Source of the DNA: Acidobacteriota bacterium
GTDB lineage: Bacteria > Pseudomonadota > Alphaproteobacteria > Caulobacterales > Hyphomonadaceae
Assembly (NCBI GenBank): GCA_016712445.1
Contig: JADJRB010000002.1
Coordinates: 372,001 to 436,000, forward strand
Direction of reading: 5' to 3'
DNA: 64,000 bases
Shown here: positions 46,296-55,635 of the stretch, in pieces
How positions within the stretch are numbered: position 1 is the stretch's first letter
Layout of the letters: each line of letters opens with the position of its first letter
Position numbers and translations under genes: made by a program
Notes under the pieces: model-generated
Seen by the model: the letters and a program-made list of their open reading frames with translations, nothing else
The model's database searches: none
Told to the model about the DNA's origin: nothing

Positions 46296-47981
46296 ATGCC
46301 CGATAGCGCTGCGACGACAGACGAACTCGTATTCCTGCCGCTCGGCGGATGCGGCGAGATCGGCATGAACCTGAATGCCTACGGGTACGGTCCGGCGCAC
46401 GCACGCCGCTGGATCGTGATCGATGTGGGGGTAACGTTCGGCGGGCCGGACACGCCCGGAATCGACCTGATCTGCGCTGATCCGGCCTATCTGGTCGGCG
46501 AGCAGATCGACGCGATTTTCCTGACTCACGCGCACGAGGACCATATCGGTGCGATTGGTCTGCTGTATCCCCTGCTGCGGACGAAGGCGCCGATCTATGC
46601 GACGCCGTTCACGGCCGAGCTGGCGCGCGGGAAGTTGCAGGAGCGGGGCGCCGACACCAAGCGGCTCAAGACCATTGCGCTGGGTGCGTGTGTCACGGCG
46701 GGCCCGTTCACCGTGCGCTATGTCACGCTGACCCATTCCATTCCCGAGCCGAATGCGCTCGCCATCGAGACGCCCGCTGGCACGATCCTCCACACCGGCG
46801 ACTGGAAAATCGACCCCGAACCATTGATCGGGGCACGGACGGATATCGAGGGCCTCACCGCGCTCGGCGACCGGGGCGTGCTGGCAATGGTCTGCGATTC
46901 CACGAACGTGTTCGAGAGTGGCGAGTCCGGCTCCGAAGATACCGTGCGGCAGGGTTTGATCGACCTCATCGGCAAGCAGACCGGCGCCGTGGCGGTCACC
47001 ACTTTCGCGTCGAACGTGGCGCGCGTGAAGTCGATCATCGAGGCAGGCAAGCGCGCGGGGCGGGAAGTGTGCCTCGTTGGCCGCAGCATGCACAAGATTA
47101 CCGGCGCCGCGAAGGCCGTTGGCATTCTTCCGCCCAATCTTGAGTTCATCGACGAGTCGGAAGCGGGATACCTGCCGCCGGAGAATATCCTTTATCTGTG
47201 CACTGGCAGCCAGGGCGAGCCGAATGCGGCGCTCACGCGCATCGCGCGGGGCGACCATCGCAATGTCGTGCTGCGCGAAGATGATACCGTGATCTTCTCG
47301 TCGCGCCTCATCCCCGGAAATGAATCGTCGGTTTACGCCTTGCAGAATTCGCTGGCGGAGCAGGGCATCCGGATCATAACGCCGCGCATGGTGGACGAGC
47401 CGATCCATGTGTCCGGCCATCCGTGCCGGGACGAATTGCGCCGGATGTATCAATGGGTTCGCCCGCGGGTCTCGGTGCCCGTACACGGTGAGCGGCGGCA
47501 TATCGTCGAACACGCAGCTTTCGCCCGATCGCTTCAGGTCCAGTCCGCCTTGACGCCCCGAAATGGCAGCCTGATCAGGCTCGCGCCCGGAGAAGCTGAA
47601 ATTGTCGACGAAGTTCCGGCCGGGCGGCTGATGCTGGACGGGTCGAAGCTCGTGCCGGAGGCGGCCGAAGGATTGATCCAGCGGCGGCGCCTGTCGGTCA
47701 GCGGGGTGATCCTGGCGACGCTCTGCCTCGACAGTTCGGGCGAGATCATCGATGGCCCGGTCATCGCCGTCAAAGGCCTGTCGGAAAGCGATGGACGCAT
47801 CGCGGACGAGAGCCTCGAACCTTTGGACGAAGCGGCAATGCGCGCGCTAGAAGGCATCAAGCGCCGCGACCGCTCTGATGACGAAGTTGTCGAGAAGATT
47901 GTCGGCCGGGCCCTGCGGAAGGCTTGCGATGCTGAATTCGGAATAAAGCCACTCATAGAAGTGATCGTATTGAGGAGTTGA
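46296..47981 (+). CDS. rnj: Ribonuclease J
   Basis: The 561-residue metallo-beta-lactamase/beta-CASP nuclease works in mRNA and rRNA 5' processing and decay. The zinc motif HAHEDHIG is at residues 78-85. LPLGGCGEIGMN begins the domain, and HVSGHPCRDELRRMYQWVRP is the beta-CASP end with its ligand His. The C-terminal domain follows. The stop region contains the GAGGAG that would serve the next gene. Confidence 0.95.
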   Translation: MPDSAATTDELVFLPLGGCGEIGMNLNAYGYGPAHARRWIVIDVGVTFGGPDTPGIDLICADPAYLVGEQIDAIFLTHAHEDHIGAIGLLYPLLRTKAPIYATPFTAELARGKLQERGADTKRLKTIALGACVTAGPFTVRYVTLTHSIPEPNALAIETPAGTILHTGDWKIDPEPLIGARTDIEGLTALGDRGVLAMVCDSTNVFESGESGSEDTVRQGLIDLIGKQTGAVAVTTFASNVARVKSIIEAGKRAGREVCLVGRSMHKITGAAKAVGILPPNLEFIDESEAGYLPPENILYLCTGSQGEPNAALTRIARGDHRNVVLREDDTVIFSSRLIPGNESSVYALQNSLAEQGIRIITPRMVDEPIHVSGHPCRDELRRMYQWVRPRVSVPVHGERRHIVEHAAFARSLQVQSALTPRNGSLIRLAPGEAEIVDEVPAGRLMLDGSKLVPEAAEGLIQRRRLSVSGVILATLCLDSSGEIIDGPVIAVKGLSESDGRIADESLEPLDEAAMRALEGIKRRDRSDDEVVEKIVGRALRKACDAEFGIKPLIEVIVLRS

Positions 47982-48415
47982 GACAAGATGAGCGCATTCA
48001 AGATCGGCCCCTGAACCATGTCGGCGTGGCCGTGCCCAACCTTGAGCAGGCCTGCGAAACCTACCGGACGCTCTACGGGGCAACAGACATCACGACGCCG
48101 TTCGACATGCCGGAACAAGGCGTGAAGGTCTGTTTCGTCAACCTGCCCAACAGCCAGATCGAACTGATCGAGCCGCTGAATGAAGCGTCGCCGATTGCCA
48201 ATTTCATCAAGAAGAATCCGTCCGGCGGACAGCATCATGTCTGCTTCGAGGTGGCAGACATCAACGAGGCGGTGACCGAAATGGAGAAGCGCGGCGCGAC
48301 CGTGCTCGGCAAGCCGCGTATCGGCGCGCACGGCACCATGATCATCTTCGTTCACCCGAAGAACTCCAACGGCGTGCTGATTGAGCTGATGGAAACACCC
48401 AAGGGTCACCACTGA
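47978..48415 (+). CDS. mce: Methylmalonyl-CoA epimerase (apparent frameshift at the start)
   Basis: The protein is a VOC-fold epimerase that interconverts the R and S forms of methylmalonyl-CoA. LNHVGVAVPNLEQACETYRT, GGQHHVCFEV (His ligand) and the C-terminal VLIELMET are typical. The open frame can begin only at TTG 47978, which sits directly against GAGGAG with no spacing. A well-spaced ATG at 47988 encodes MSAFKIGP and then hits a stop, because the C run at 48008-48011 is one base too short for the downstream frame. One extra C would give the expected N-terminus. This is a sequencing error or a real frameshift; the body of the gene is intact. Confidence 0.82.
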   Translation: MRQDERIQDRPLNHVGVAVPNLEQACETYRTLYGATDITTPFDMPEQGVKVCFVNLPNSQIELIEPLNEASPIANFIKKNPSGGQHHVCFEVADINEAVTEMEKRGATVLGKPRIGAHGTMIIFVHPKNSNGVLIELMETPKGHH

Positions 48416-48648
48416 TGTCGGTAGCCGGGGGTATCATCGTATTCGTCCTGGCCTGGTGGATCAGCTTCTTCGCCGTCCTGCCCATAGGTGTGCAGGGCCA
48501 GTGGGAGGATGGCTCGACGATCCCCGGAACGGAGGAAGCCGCCCCGAAATACCCCATGCTGAAGAAGAAGGTGCTGTGGGCTTCGATCGCGGCGGCGGTG
48601 ATCACTGGCCTTGCTGCGCTGATCATCCCGCGCCTGCTTGCCTACTAG
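48415..48648 (+). CDS. DUF1467 family small membrane protein
   Basis: The 77-residue protein has two membrane helices around a polar loop: IVFVLAWWISFFAVLPIGVQ, then WEDGSTIPGTEEAAPKYPML and a second helix. It matches DUF1467, which sits next to mce and proS in many alphaproteobacteria. The function is unknown. It overlaps the mce stop by one base. Confidence 0.9.
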   Translation: MSVAGGIIVFVLAWWISFFAVLPIGVQGQWEDGSTIPGTEEAAPKYPMLKKKVLWASIAAAVITGLAALIIPRLLAY

Positions 48649-48701
48649 GCCCCCGACCGGCTAGGTGAGCCCGGTCTGAATTGCCCGAAAGAGAGCCCTG
48701 A

Positions 48702-50018
48702 ATGCGTCTGTCGAACTACTTCTTGCCGGTTTCCAAGGAAGCGCCGGCGGACGCCGCAATCGTGTCGCACCAGCTGATGCTGCGCACGGGCATGGTGCGT
48801 CAGAATGGCGCCGGGGTCTATTCCTGGTTGCCGCTGGGCTACCGAGTGCTGAAGCGGATCGAGCAGATCGTGCGCGAGGAAATGAACCGGGCAGGCGCCA
48901 TCGAGATGCTGATGCCGACGCTGCAGCAGGCCGATCTTTGGCGCGAGTCCGGCCGGTACGAGGCGTATGGCAAGGAAATGCTGCGCATCAAGGACCGGCA
49001 TGACCGTGAGATGCTCTACGGCCCGACCAATGAAGAGCTCATCACCGACGTGTTCCGCACCTATGTGAAGAGCTACAAGCAGCTGCCGCTGAACCTCTAT
49101 CACCAGCAATGGAAGTTCCGGGACGAGGTGCGCCCGCGCTTCGGCGTGATGCGAGGCCGCGAGTTCCTGATGAAGGATGCCTACTCGTTCGACCTGACGG
49201 AGGAGGGGGCGCGCGTTGCCTACCGCAAGATGTTCTGCGCCTATCTGAATGCGTTTGACCGGATGGGTCTGACGGCGATCCCGATGCGCGCCGATACCGG
49301 TCCGATCGGCGGCGACCTCAGCCATGAATTCATCATCCTGGCCGATACGGGCGAAAGCGCCGTTTTCTGCGACCGGGAGCTACTGGACATGCCGGCGCCC
49401 GGGCTCGACCTGGACTTCAGCGCTGACCTCGTGCCGGTGGTTGAGCAGCGCACCAAGTATTACGCCGCGACCGAAGAGATGCACGACGAGGCGGCGTTCA
49501 ATGCGCTGCCGGAGGATCGCCGCGTCTCGGCGCGCGGGATCGAAGTCGGGCACATCTTCTATTTCGGCACCAAGTATTCGGCGCCCATGAACGCGGTGGT
49601 GCAGGGCCCGGACGGCCAAATGGTGCCCGTGCAGATGGGCAGCTACGGCATCGGCGTGTCGCGGCTCGTCGGTGGCATCATCGAAGCCAGCCATGACTCA
49701 AACGGGATCATCTGGCCTGATGCGGTTGCGCCGTTCACGGTTGGCATCATCAACATGCGAGCTGGTGATACGGCCTGCGATGCGGCGTGCACGGAGCTTT
49801 ACGCACAGTTCGACAAGGCAGGCATCGACGCGCTTTATGACGACACCGATGACCGGGCCGGCGCCAAGTTTGCGCGCATGGACCTGATTGGCCTGCCTTG
49901 GCAGATCGTGATCGGACCCAAGGGACTGGAGAAGGGTCTCGTCGAACTGAAACGCCGGAAGACCGGTGAGAAGGTCGAGGTGACGGTCGAGGAAGCGTTC
50001 CGGAGGATCACTGCGTGA
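48702..50018 (+). CDS. proS: Prolyl-tRNA synthetase
   Basis: The 438-residue class II synthetase is the short alphaproteobacterial form, without the editing insertion domain. MRLSNYFLPVSKEAPADA, VYSWLPLGYRVLKRIEQIVR (motif 1), YHQQWKFRDEVRPRFGVMRGREFLMKD (motif 2, split here only for description) and the C-terminal anticodon-binding domain are present. A 53-bp gap with a short hairpin separates it from the DUF1467 gene. The stop overlaps the GTG of the next gene. Confidence 0.97.
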   Translation: MRLSNYFLPVSKEAPADAAIVSHQLMLRTGMVRQNGAGVYSWLPLGYRVLKRIEQIVREEMNRAGAIEMLMPTLQQADLWRESGRYEAYGKEMLRIKDRHDREMLYGPTNEELITDVFRTYVKSYKQLPLNLYHQQWKFRDEVRPRFGVMRGREFLMKDAYSFDLTEEGARVAYRKMFCAYLNAFDRMGLTAIPMRADTGPIGGDLSHEFIILADTGESAVFCDRELLDMPAPGLDLDFSADLVPVVEQRTKYYAATEEMHDEAAFNALPEDRRVSARGIEVGHIFYFGTKYSAPMNAVVQGPDGQMVPVQMGSYGIGVSRLVGGIIEASHDSNGIIWPDAVAPFTVGIINMRAGDTACDAACTELYAQFDKAGIDALYDDTDDRAGAKFARMDLIGLPWQIVIGPKGLEKGLVELKRRKTGEKVEVTVEEAFRRITA

Positions 50019-51301
50019 GCAATGGCGGCGCGAAGGCGGCTGCTCCTTTCGGCCGCCTCGAACGAACCCTCGCCTGGCGCTACCTGCGCGCGCGCCGTGA
50101 ACATGGCGGTGCCAGCCTGATCGCTGTGATTTCGTTCGTCGGCATCTTCTTTGCCGTGGCAGCGCTCATCATCACCATGTCGATCATGAGCGGGTTCCGG
50201 GCCACCTTGCTGGATGCGTTGCTTGGCGGTGAGCCGCATATCGCCGCTGCGGTTGACGGATATCCGCAGGAAGAGGCGGAAGCCTTTGCCGAGACGATCC
50301 GGACGGTCCCGGACGTGATCAGCGTTTCACCGTACATCGAGCAGTTCGTGCTGCTCTCGGCCAACGGTGTGCGCACTGGCGGCGTGGTGCGCGCGATTCC
50401 GCCGGCCGACCTGAAGACCATGCCGATCTTCAAGGACGGCGGCGCCACAGCCATCGCAAACGGCTTCGGCGAAGGGCGCAATGGCGGCAACATCGTGATG
50501 ATCGGCCAGTACCTTGCGGCCAATCTCGGTCTGGGGGTGGGCGACAAGGTCGAGATTGTCACCACGCAGATGCGGTCCGGTCCGGTCGGCCAGACGCCGA
50601 TCAGCAAGTCTTATGTTGTCGGGGATATCTTCCGTACCGGGAGCGCCCAACTCGACAACGTCTACGTGTTCATGCCCATGCAGCAGGCCCAGATCCTGTT
50701 CCAGTCCAAGGGCCGGTACCAATATCTCGACATCCGTGTGAAGAACCCGGACCTGACAGAAGCAGCAATGCAGAAGGTGACGGATGCGACCGGCTACAGC
50801 CTCATGTTGCGCGACTGGAAAACCAAGAACCGCACCTATCTCGGCGCGCTGCGTACCGAGCGCGTCATGGTGCGCCTCCTTGTGACCATCATCATGATGA
50901 TCGCCACGCTCAACATCATCGTCGGTGTCGTGATGCTGGTGAAGAACAAGACGCGCGATATTGCGATCCTCCGGACGATCGGGCTCAGCCGTTCGGGCGT
51001 GCTGCGGGTGTTCCTGATGGTTGGCACGGCTCTCGGGTCGCTTGGCGCGCTGCTGGGCATGGTCGTCGGCATATTGTTCATCCTGAACATCGGGCCGATC
51101 GAAGCACTGATCAACATGGCCATCGACGGTGAAGTCTTCCCGGCGGAACAGTACGGCCTCGACCACCTGCCGGCGATCCTGGACTGGAGCGATGTGCTCA
51201 GTACGGGCGCCTATGCGCTGTTCATGTCGATGTTCGTATCGATGATCCCGGCCATCTGGGCGTCTTCCCAGGATCCGGTTAAAGCCCTGAGGTTCGAATG
51301 A
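50015..51301 (+). CDS. Lipoprotein-releasing ABC transporter permease, LolC/LolE family
   Basis: The 428-residue inner-membrane protein is of FtsX/MacB type with four membrane helices (one near residue 35, three after residue 285) and a large periplasmic domain. With LolD it extracts outer-membrane lipoproteins from the inner membrane for LolA. A single permease gene here suggests a homodimeric LolF-like system in place of separate LolC and LolE. It starts at GTG overlapping the proS stop and overlaps lolD by four bases. Confidence 0.92.
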   Translation: MSNGGAKAAAPFGRLERTLAWRYLRARREHGGASLIAVISFVGIFFAVAALIITMSIMSGFRATLLDALLGGEPHIAAAVDGYPQEEAEAFAETIRTVPDVISVSPYIEQFVLLSANGVRTGGVVRAIPPADLKTMPIFKDGGATAIANGFGEGRNGGNIVMIGQYLAANLGLGVGDKVEIVTTQMRSGPVGQTPISKSYVVGDIFRTGSAQLDNVYVFMPMQQAQILFQSKGRYQYLDIRVKNPDLTEAAMQKVTDATGYSLMLRDWKTKNRTYLGALRTERVMVRLLVTIIMMIATLNIIVGVVMLVKNKTRDIAILRTIGLSRSGVLRVFLMVGTALGSLGALLGMVVGILFILNIGPIEALINMAIDGEVFPAEQYGLDHLPAILDWSDVLSTGAYALFMSMFVSMIPAIWASSQDPVKALRFE

Positions 51302-51987
51302 GCACGGTGCCAGTCCTCGAACTCAAGGCGATCGAGCGCACCTACAAGACCAGTGCGGGGGCGCTGCCTGTGCTGCGCGGCACGGACCTGCGCATTGCGC
51401 CCGGCGAGCTGGTCGGTCTCGTGGGGCCTTCGGGCTCGGGCAAGTCGACTTTGTTGCACACCGCGGGACTGCTGGAACGGCCGGAGGGCGGCGACGTGCT
51501 GCTCGACGGGGTGGACTGTCTCGAGCTGAACGAAAACGGCCGTACGGCCATCCGCCGGAAGAAGATCGGCTTCGTCTACCAGTTCCACCACCTGCTGCCG
51601 GAGTTCAATGCCATCGACAACGTCGCTATGCCGTTGATGATCGCCGGTCTGAGCCGAAAAGCGGCGCGGGAGCGGGCGGCGTCCCTGCTCGACGACATGG
51701 GCCTTGCCGAACGCCTCTATCATCAGCCGGGCCAACTTTCAGGTGGCGAGCAGCAGCGTGTCGCTATCGCGCGGGCACTTGCCAACGATCCGCGCCTTGT
51801 GATCGCCGATGAACCGACCGGAAACCTCGATCCGGCCACCACCGAACGGGTTTTCGCCACGCTGATCAAGATGGTGCGTGAAGAGGGGGCCGGCGTGCTG
51901 GTGGCGACGCACAACCTCGCCTTGACGCGCCACATGGACCGTGTCCTGACGCTTCAGGACGGCAAGCTGGTGGATTTCACAGAGTAA
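51298..51987 (+). CDS. lolD: Lipoprotein-releasing ABC transporter ATP-binding protein LolD
   Basis: The 229-residue ATPase has Walker A GPSGSGKST (43-51), the signature LSGGEQQRVAIARAL and Walker B LVIADEPTGNLD. It belongs to the LolD/MacB/FtsE group and is assigned to LolD by its overlap with the LolC/E-type gene. It powers lipoprotein release. Confidence 0.94.
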   Translation: MSTVPVLELKAIERTYKTSAGALPVLRGTDLRIAPGELVGLVGPSGSGKSTLLHTAGLLERPEGGDVLLDGVDCLELNENGRTAIRRKKIGFVYQFHHLLPEFNAIDNVAMPLMIAGLSRKAARERAASLLDDMGLAERLYHQPGQLSGGEQQRVAIARALANDPRLVIADEPTGNLDPATTERVFATLIKMVREEGAGVLVATHNLALTRHMDRVLTLQDGKLVDFTE

Positions 51988-52065
51988 CAGCCTGTGGAAC
52001 ATGGCCATTGGCCATTGGCGAACCGGGTGATTCGGTGACACTTTGGGTGTCCTGGAGAAAAGATC

Positions 52066-55000
52066 ATGGACAGCCCGCTTTTCATCCCCCTGGCGATCCG
52101 CTCGAGCTATTCGCTGCTCGAGAGCATGATCAAGCCGTCGGATGTCGCCAAATGGTGCGCCAAGCACCGGGTACCGGCGGCGGCTGTCACCGACCGGAAC
52201 AACCTCTTCGGGGCGCTTGAACTGTCGCTCAAGCTGGCTGAGACGGGCGTCCAGCCCATCATGGCTTGCTGTTTCGACATTACGGACGGCGTGCCGCGGT
52301 CCGAGCCGACACGGGTGTCGCTCTACGCCCAGGACGAGACCGGCTATCAGCGGCTGATGTTCCTGTCCTCGCGGGCGTTCATGGACGCCCCGGACGGGGT
52401 GCCCAAGCTGCACAAGCGGCTGCTGCTCGAAGAGACGGACGGACTGATCGTGCTCACCGGCGGCGCCGAAGGCGAAGTGGCACGGCATATCCAGAAGGGC
52501 CGTATGGCCGATGCGCGTACGGAGCTGTCGACGCTCGCCGGCGCCTATCCCGGCCGCTGCTATGTCGAGATCACGCGACATGGCACGGCAGCCGAACTCA
52601 AGACCGAACCCGGTTTGCTGGAACTCGCCTACGAGCTGGGCCTGCCGATCGTCGGGACGCACGATGCACGGTTCATGAAGCCGGACGACGCGGTTGCGCA
52701 TGATGCGCTGATGTGCATCGCCAACGGGCAGTACCTCGGACAGGACGATCGCAAGCGGGTCGAGCCGAGCCAGTATCTCAAGTCCCCCGAAGAGATGCGG
52801 GAATTGTTCGCTGACCTGCCCGAAGCCCTTGCCGCGACGGTTGAAATTGCACAGCGCTGCGCCGTGCGGGCCGAGACGCGCAACCCCATCCTGCCCGGCT
52901 TCAGCGACGGCGGCCGGTCCGAGCCCGAAGAACTTCGCCTGCAGGCCCACGAGGGCCTCGAGCTGCGCCTGAAAGAAGCCGACCAGCTGTATGCTGATCG
53001 GCAGGTTTATGTGGACCGGCTCGACTTCGAACTCGGCGTGATCGAGCGGATGGGTTTTCCCGGTTACTTCCTTATCGTGTCCGACTTCATCAAATGGGCT
53101 AAGTCGAACGGCATCCCGGTTGGCCCGGGGCGGGGTTCGGGCGCCGGCTCGCTGGTCGCTTGGTCGCTTCTTATCACTGACCTCGATCCGATCCGGTTTG
53201 ACCTGCTGTTCGAGCGCTTTCTCAACCCCGAGCGCGTCTCGATGCCCGACTTCGACGTCGACTTCTGCCAGGAGCGTCGCGGCGAAGTGATCAAGTATGT
53301 ACGCGACAAATATGGCGCCGACAGCGTCGCGATGATTATCACCTTCGGGACCCTGCAAGCGAAAGCCGTGGTGCGCGATGTCGGGCGCGTGATGCAGATG
53401 CCGTATCATCAGGTTGACCGGCTTGCGAAACTTATCCCGTTCAATCCGGCCAAGCCCCCCACGTTGCAGGAAGCCATCGACGGCGAGCCGAAATTTGACG
53501 ACGAAATCGCCGCCGACGCGCGCGTAGGTGAGCTGATCGAAATCGCGCTGGCGCTGGAGGGGCTTTATCGCAATGCGGGCACCCATGCGGCCGGCGTGGT
53601 GATTGCCGACCGTCCGCTTGTCAATCTCGTGCCGCTCTACAATGATCCGCGTGCGGAGCTGCCGGCCTCGCAGTTCAACATGAAATATGCGGAAATGGCC
53701 GGCCTCGTGAAGTTCGACTTCCTCGGCCTCAAGACGCTGACTGTAATCGACCGTGCGCTCAAGTTCATCGAGGCGAGCGGGCGGGAGGTGGGGCCTGCCT
53801 GGCGCAGCCTCGACGACACCTCGACCTATGACCTGATGGCCAGTGGCGAAACCCTGGGCGTGTTCCAGCTCGAGGGATCGGGCATGCGCGATACGCTGCG
53901 GCGCGTGCGACCCAACAACATCGAAGACGTGATCGCCATCATCTCGCTCTACCGTCCGGGCCCGATGGAAAACATTCCCGTTTATGTTCAGGGCAAGGAA
54001 GATCCGTCTTCGGTGACTTACCAGCATCCGGACCTGCGGCCCGTTCTTGAGGCGACCTACGGCGTGCCGGTCTATCAGGAGCAGGTCATGCGTATGGCGC
54101 AGGAGGTTGCCGGCTACTCGCTTGGCGAAGCCGACCTGCTGCGCCGCGCGATGGGCAAGAAGAAGCTCGAAGAAATGGTCGCGCAGCGCAAGCGATTTGT
54201 CGAAGGCGCAGCCGCGACGAAGAACATGGCCGAACGGCTCGCAAACGAAATCTTCGACACGATGGAGAAGTTTGCCGGCTACGGTTTCAACAAGTCGCAT
54301 GCCGCCGCCTACGCGCTGATCGGCTATCAGACCGCCTACCTCAAATGCCATTTCCCGGTCGAGTTCCTCGCTGCCTCGATGAGCCTCGATATTGGCAACA
54401 CCGACAAGCTCGCCGCCTTCTTCCAGGAGGCCAAGCGGCTTCGCATTCCCGTGCTGGCAGCCGACATCAACGCTTCGGGGGCAGACTTTGACGTGCGTGA
54501 AGGCGCGATTGTCTACGCGCTCGGCGCGCTGAAGGGCGTTGGCGTGGAGGCCATGAAACACGTGGCGCAGGTGCGCGCAGAATCCGGACCATTCTCCGAC
54601 CTGTACGATTTTGCAGAGCGGATCGATCCGCGCCAGGTCAACAAGAAGGCGTTTGAATCGCTCGCGCGGGCCGGGGCGCTCGACCCGCTCGAACAGAACC
54701 GGGCGCGCGTGTTCGAGGCTTCAAGCGTTCTGGCGCAACATGCCACAAGCTCAGCCGGCGACCGGCAGGGCGGGCAGGGCGGCTTGTTTGCAGATGCGGA
54801 ACCGGCGCTGCGCCCCCCATTGCCGAACCCTCGCCCCTGGACCGCGCAACAGAAGCTGGATGAGGAATTCCGGTCGATCGGTTTCTACTTCTCGGGCCAC
54901 CCGCTGGATGACGTGCTGGAGTCGCTCGACCGTGACCGGATTACCTTGATGATGGAGATCGAAGACCGGGCAGGGGAAGGGCGGCCGCTCGAAATGATCG

Positions 55001-55488
55001 GTATCGTGCGCGCGCGCAACGACCGCTCGGCCAAGAATGGTTCGAAATTCTCGTTCATCACGGTCTCGGACCCCACCGGCGAGCGGGAAGTCACCGTCTA
55101 CAGCGAAGCACTGATGCAGTTCGGCGACCTGTTGAAACCTGGCCAGGCCGTTGCGCTGACCGTTTCGGTGAAGATGAACGGCGAAGAAACCCGCCTGATC
55201 GTTGAGCGGGTCGTGGAACTGGAATCCGCCCGGCTCTCCAAACCGTCGGGGTCGCTCGTCGTCCGGTTGTCTTCCGGGACCAATCCTGCGGAACTTGCGA
55301 GCGTGTGCACCCGGCTGGAAGGCCTCCCGGACCCGGATCGCGGCGCGATCCTGCTGGAAATGCCGCTGGAAGACGGCCGTCTGGTCACCGTACGGCTGCC
55401 GCAGACCTATACGATCAGCCTCAAAGCCCAGCGGGCCCTTAAGGAAATTCCGGGGGTCGAGCGGGTTATCCCGCGCCGGGCGGCCTGA
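52066..55488 (+). CDS. dnaE: DNA polymerase III subunit alpha
   Basis: The 1140-residue C-family polymerase is the replicative catalytic subunit. Order: PHP domain (about 1-270), palm with catalytic Asp395 and Asp397 (MPDFDVDFCQERR), fingers with VGPGRGSGAGSLVAW, beta-binding and OB-fold regions at the C-terminus. The first PHP metal motif is degenerate (LAIRSSYSLLES lacks the usual His), so this domain is probably inactive, as expected where a separate epsilon subunit proofreads. A 78-bp gap after lolD holds the repeated CCATTGG segments and a likely ribosome site GGAG. Confidence 0.97.
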   Translation: MDSPLFIPLAIRSSYSLLESMIKPSDVAKWCAKHRVPAAAVTDRNNLFGALELSLKLAETGVQPIMACCFDITDGVPRSEPTRVSLYAQDETGYQRLMFLSSRAFMDAPDGVPKLHKRLLLEETDGLIVLTGGAEGEVARHIQKGRMADARTELSTLAGAYPGRCYVEITRHGTAAELKTEPGLLELAYELGLPIVGTHDARFMKPDDAVAHDALMCIANGQYLGQDDRKRVEPSQYLKSPEEMRELFADLPEALAATVEIAQRCAVRAETRNPILPGFSDGGRSEPEELRLQAHEGLELRLKEADQLYADRQVYVDRLDFELGVIERMGFPGYFLIVSDFIKWAKSNGIPVGPGRGSGAGSLVAWSLLITDLDPIRFDLLFERFLNPERVSMPDFDVDFCQERRGEVIKYVRDKYGADSVAMIITFGTLQAKAVVRDVGRVMQMPYHQVDRLAKLIPFNPAKPPTLQEAIDGEPKFDDEIAADARVGELIEIALALEGLYRNAGTHAAGVVIADRPLVNLVPLYNDPRAELPASQFNMKYAEMAGLVKFDFLGLKTLTVIDRALKFIEASGREVGPAWRSLDDTSTYDLMASGETLGVFQLEGSGMRDTLRRVRPNNIEDVIAIISLYRPGPMENIPVYVQGKEDPSSVTYQHPDLRPVLEATYGVPVYQEQVMRMAQEVAGYSLGEADLLRRAMGKKKLEEMVAQRKRFVEGAAATKNMAERLANEIFDTMEKFAGYGFNKSHAAAYALIGYQTAYLKCHFPVEFLAASMSLDIGNTDKLAAFFQEAKRLRIPVLAADINASGADFDVREGAIVYALGALKGVGVEAMKHVAQVRAESGPFSDLYDFAERIDPRQVNKKAFESLARAGALDPLEQNRARVFEASSVLAQHATSSAGDRQGGQGGLFADAEPALRPPLPNPRPWTAQQKLDEEFRSIGFYFSGHPLDDVLESLDRDRITLMMEIEDRAGEGRPLEMIGIVRARNDRSAKNGSKFSFITVSDPTGEREVTVYSEALMQFGDLLKPGQAVALTVSVKMNGEETRLIVERVVELESARLSKPSGSLVVRLSSGTNPAELASVCTRLEGLPDPDRGAILLEMPLEDGRLVTVRLPQTYTISLKAQRALKEIPGVERVIPRRAA

Positions 55489-55514
55489 TCGCCCGTATCT
55501 ACAGCGGTTTGGGC

Positions 55515-55542
55515 TTGCCCGGCCCCTTAAAAGCTGTATAGG
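55515..55542 (+). promoter_or_regulatory. Candidate promoter of rpsB-tsf
   Basis: TTGCCC (55515-55520) and TATAGG (55537-55542) are spaced by 16 bases in the 147-bp gap between dnaE and rpsB. Transcription would start at about 55549, just before the leader structure. The boxes are imperfect. Confidence 0.35.
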
Positions 55543-55560
55543 AGCCCACTTCGAAACCAT

Positions 55561-55628
55561 GTCGCGGGTGCATCCGGTGCGAAGGGCTTTGCCCCAAGTT
55601 CCACCCTGCGACGGCCAACCGGATGGAG
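55561..55628 (+). promoter_or_regulatory. Structured rpsB leader, possible S2 autoregulatory pseudoknot
   Basis: A 10-bp stem with one bulge is formed by 55561-55570 and 55602-55612. It encloses a small GGGC/GCCC hairpin (55584-55594). The loop segment CATCCGGT (55571-55578) is perfectly complementary to ACCGGATG (55618-55625), which overlaps the Shine-Dalgarno sequence GGAG (55625-55628) of rpsB. The layout fits a pseudoknot that controls access of the ribosome. Ribosomal protein S2 is a known autogenous regulator of rpsB-tsf in gammaproteobacteria; its role here is inferred. Confidence 0.5.
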
Positions 55629-55635
55629 AAAATCG

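Noticed and set aside
47978..48415. mce as a pseudogene
   Set aside because: Only the first few residues are affected and the rest of the frame is intact, so I list it as a gene with a start problem.
48649..48701. Riboswitch or T-box before proS
   Set aside because: The gap is only 53 bases with one small hairpin, too short for a known element.
51739..54561. A 940-codon open frame on the minus strand opposite dnaE
   Set aside because: It mirrors the codon pattern of dnaE, has no family motifs, and such long antisense frames are common in GC-rich genomes.
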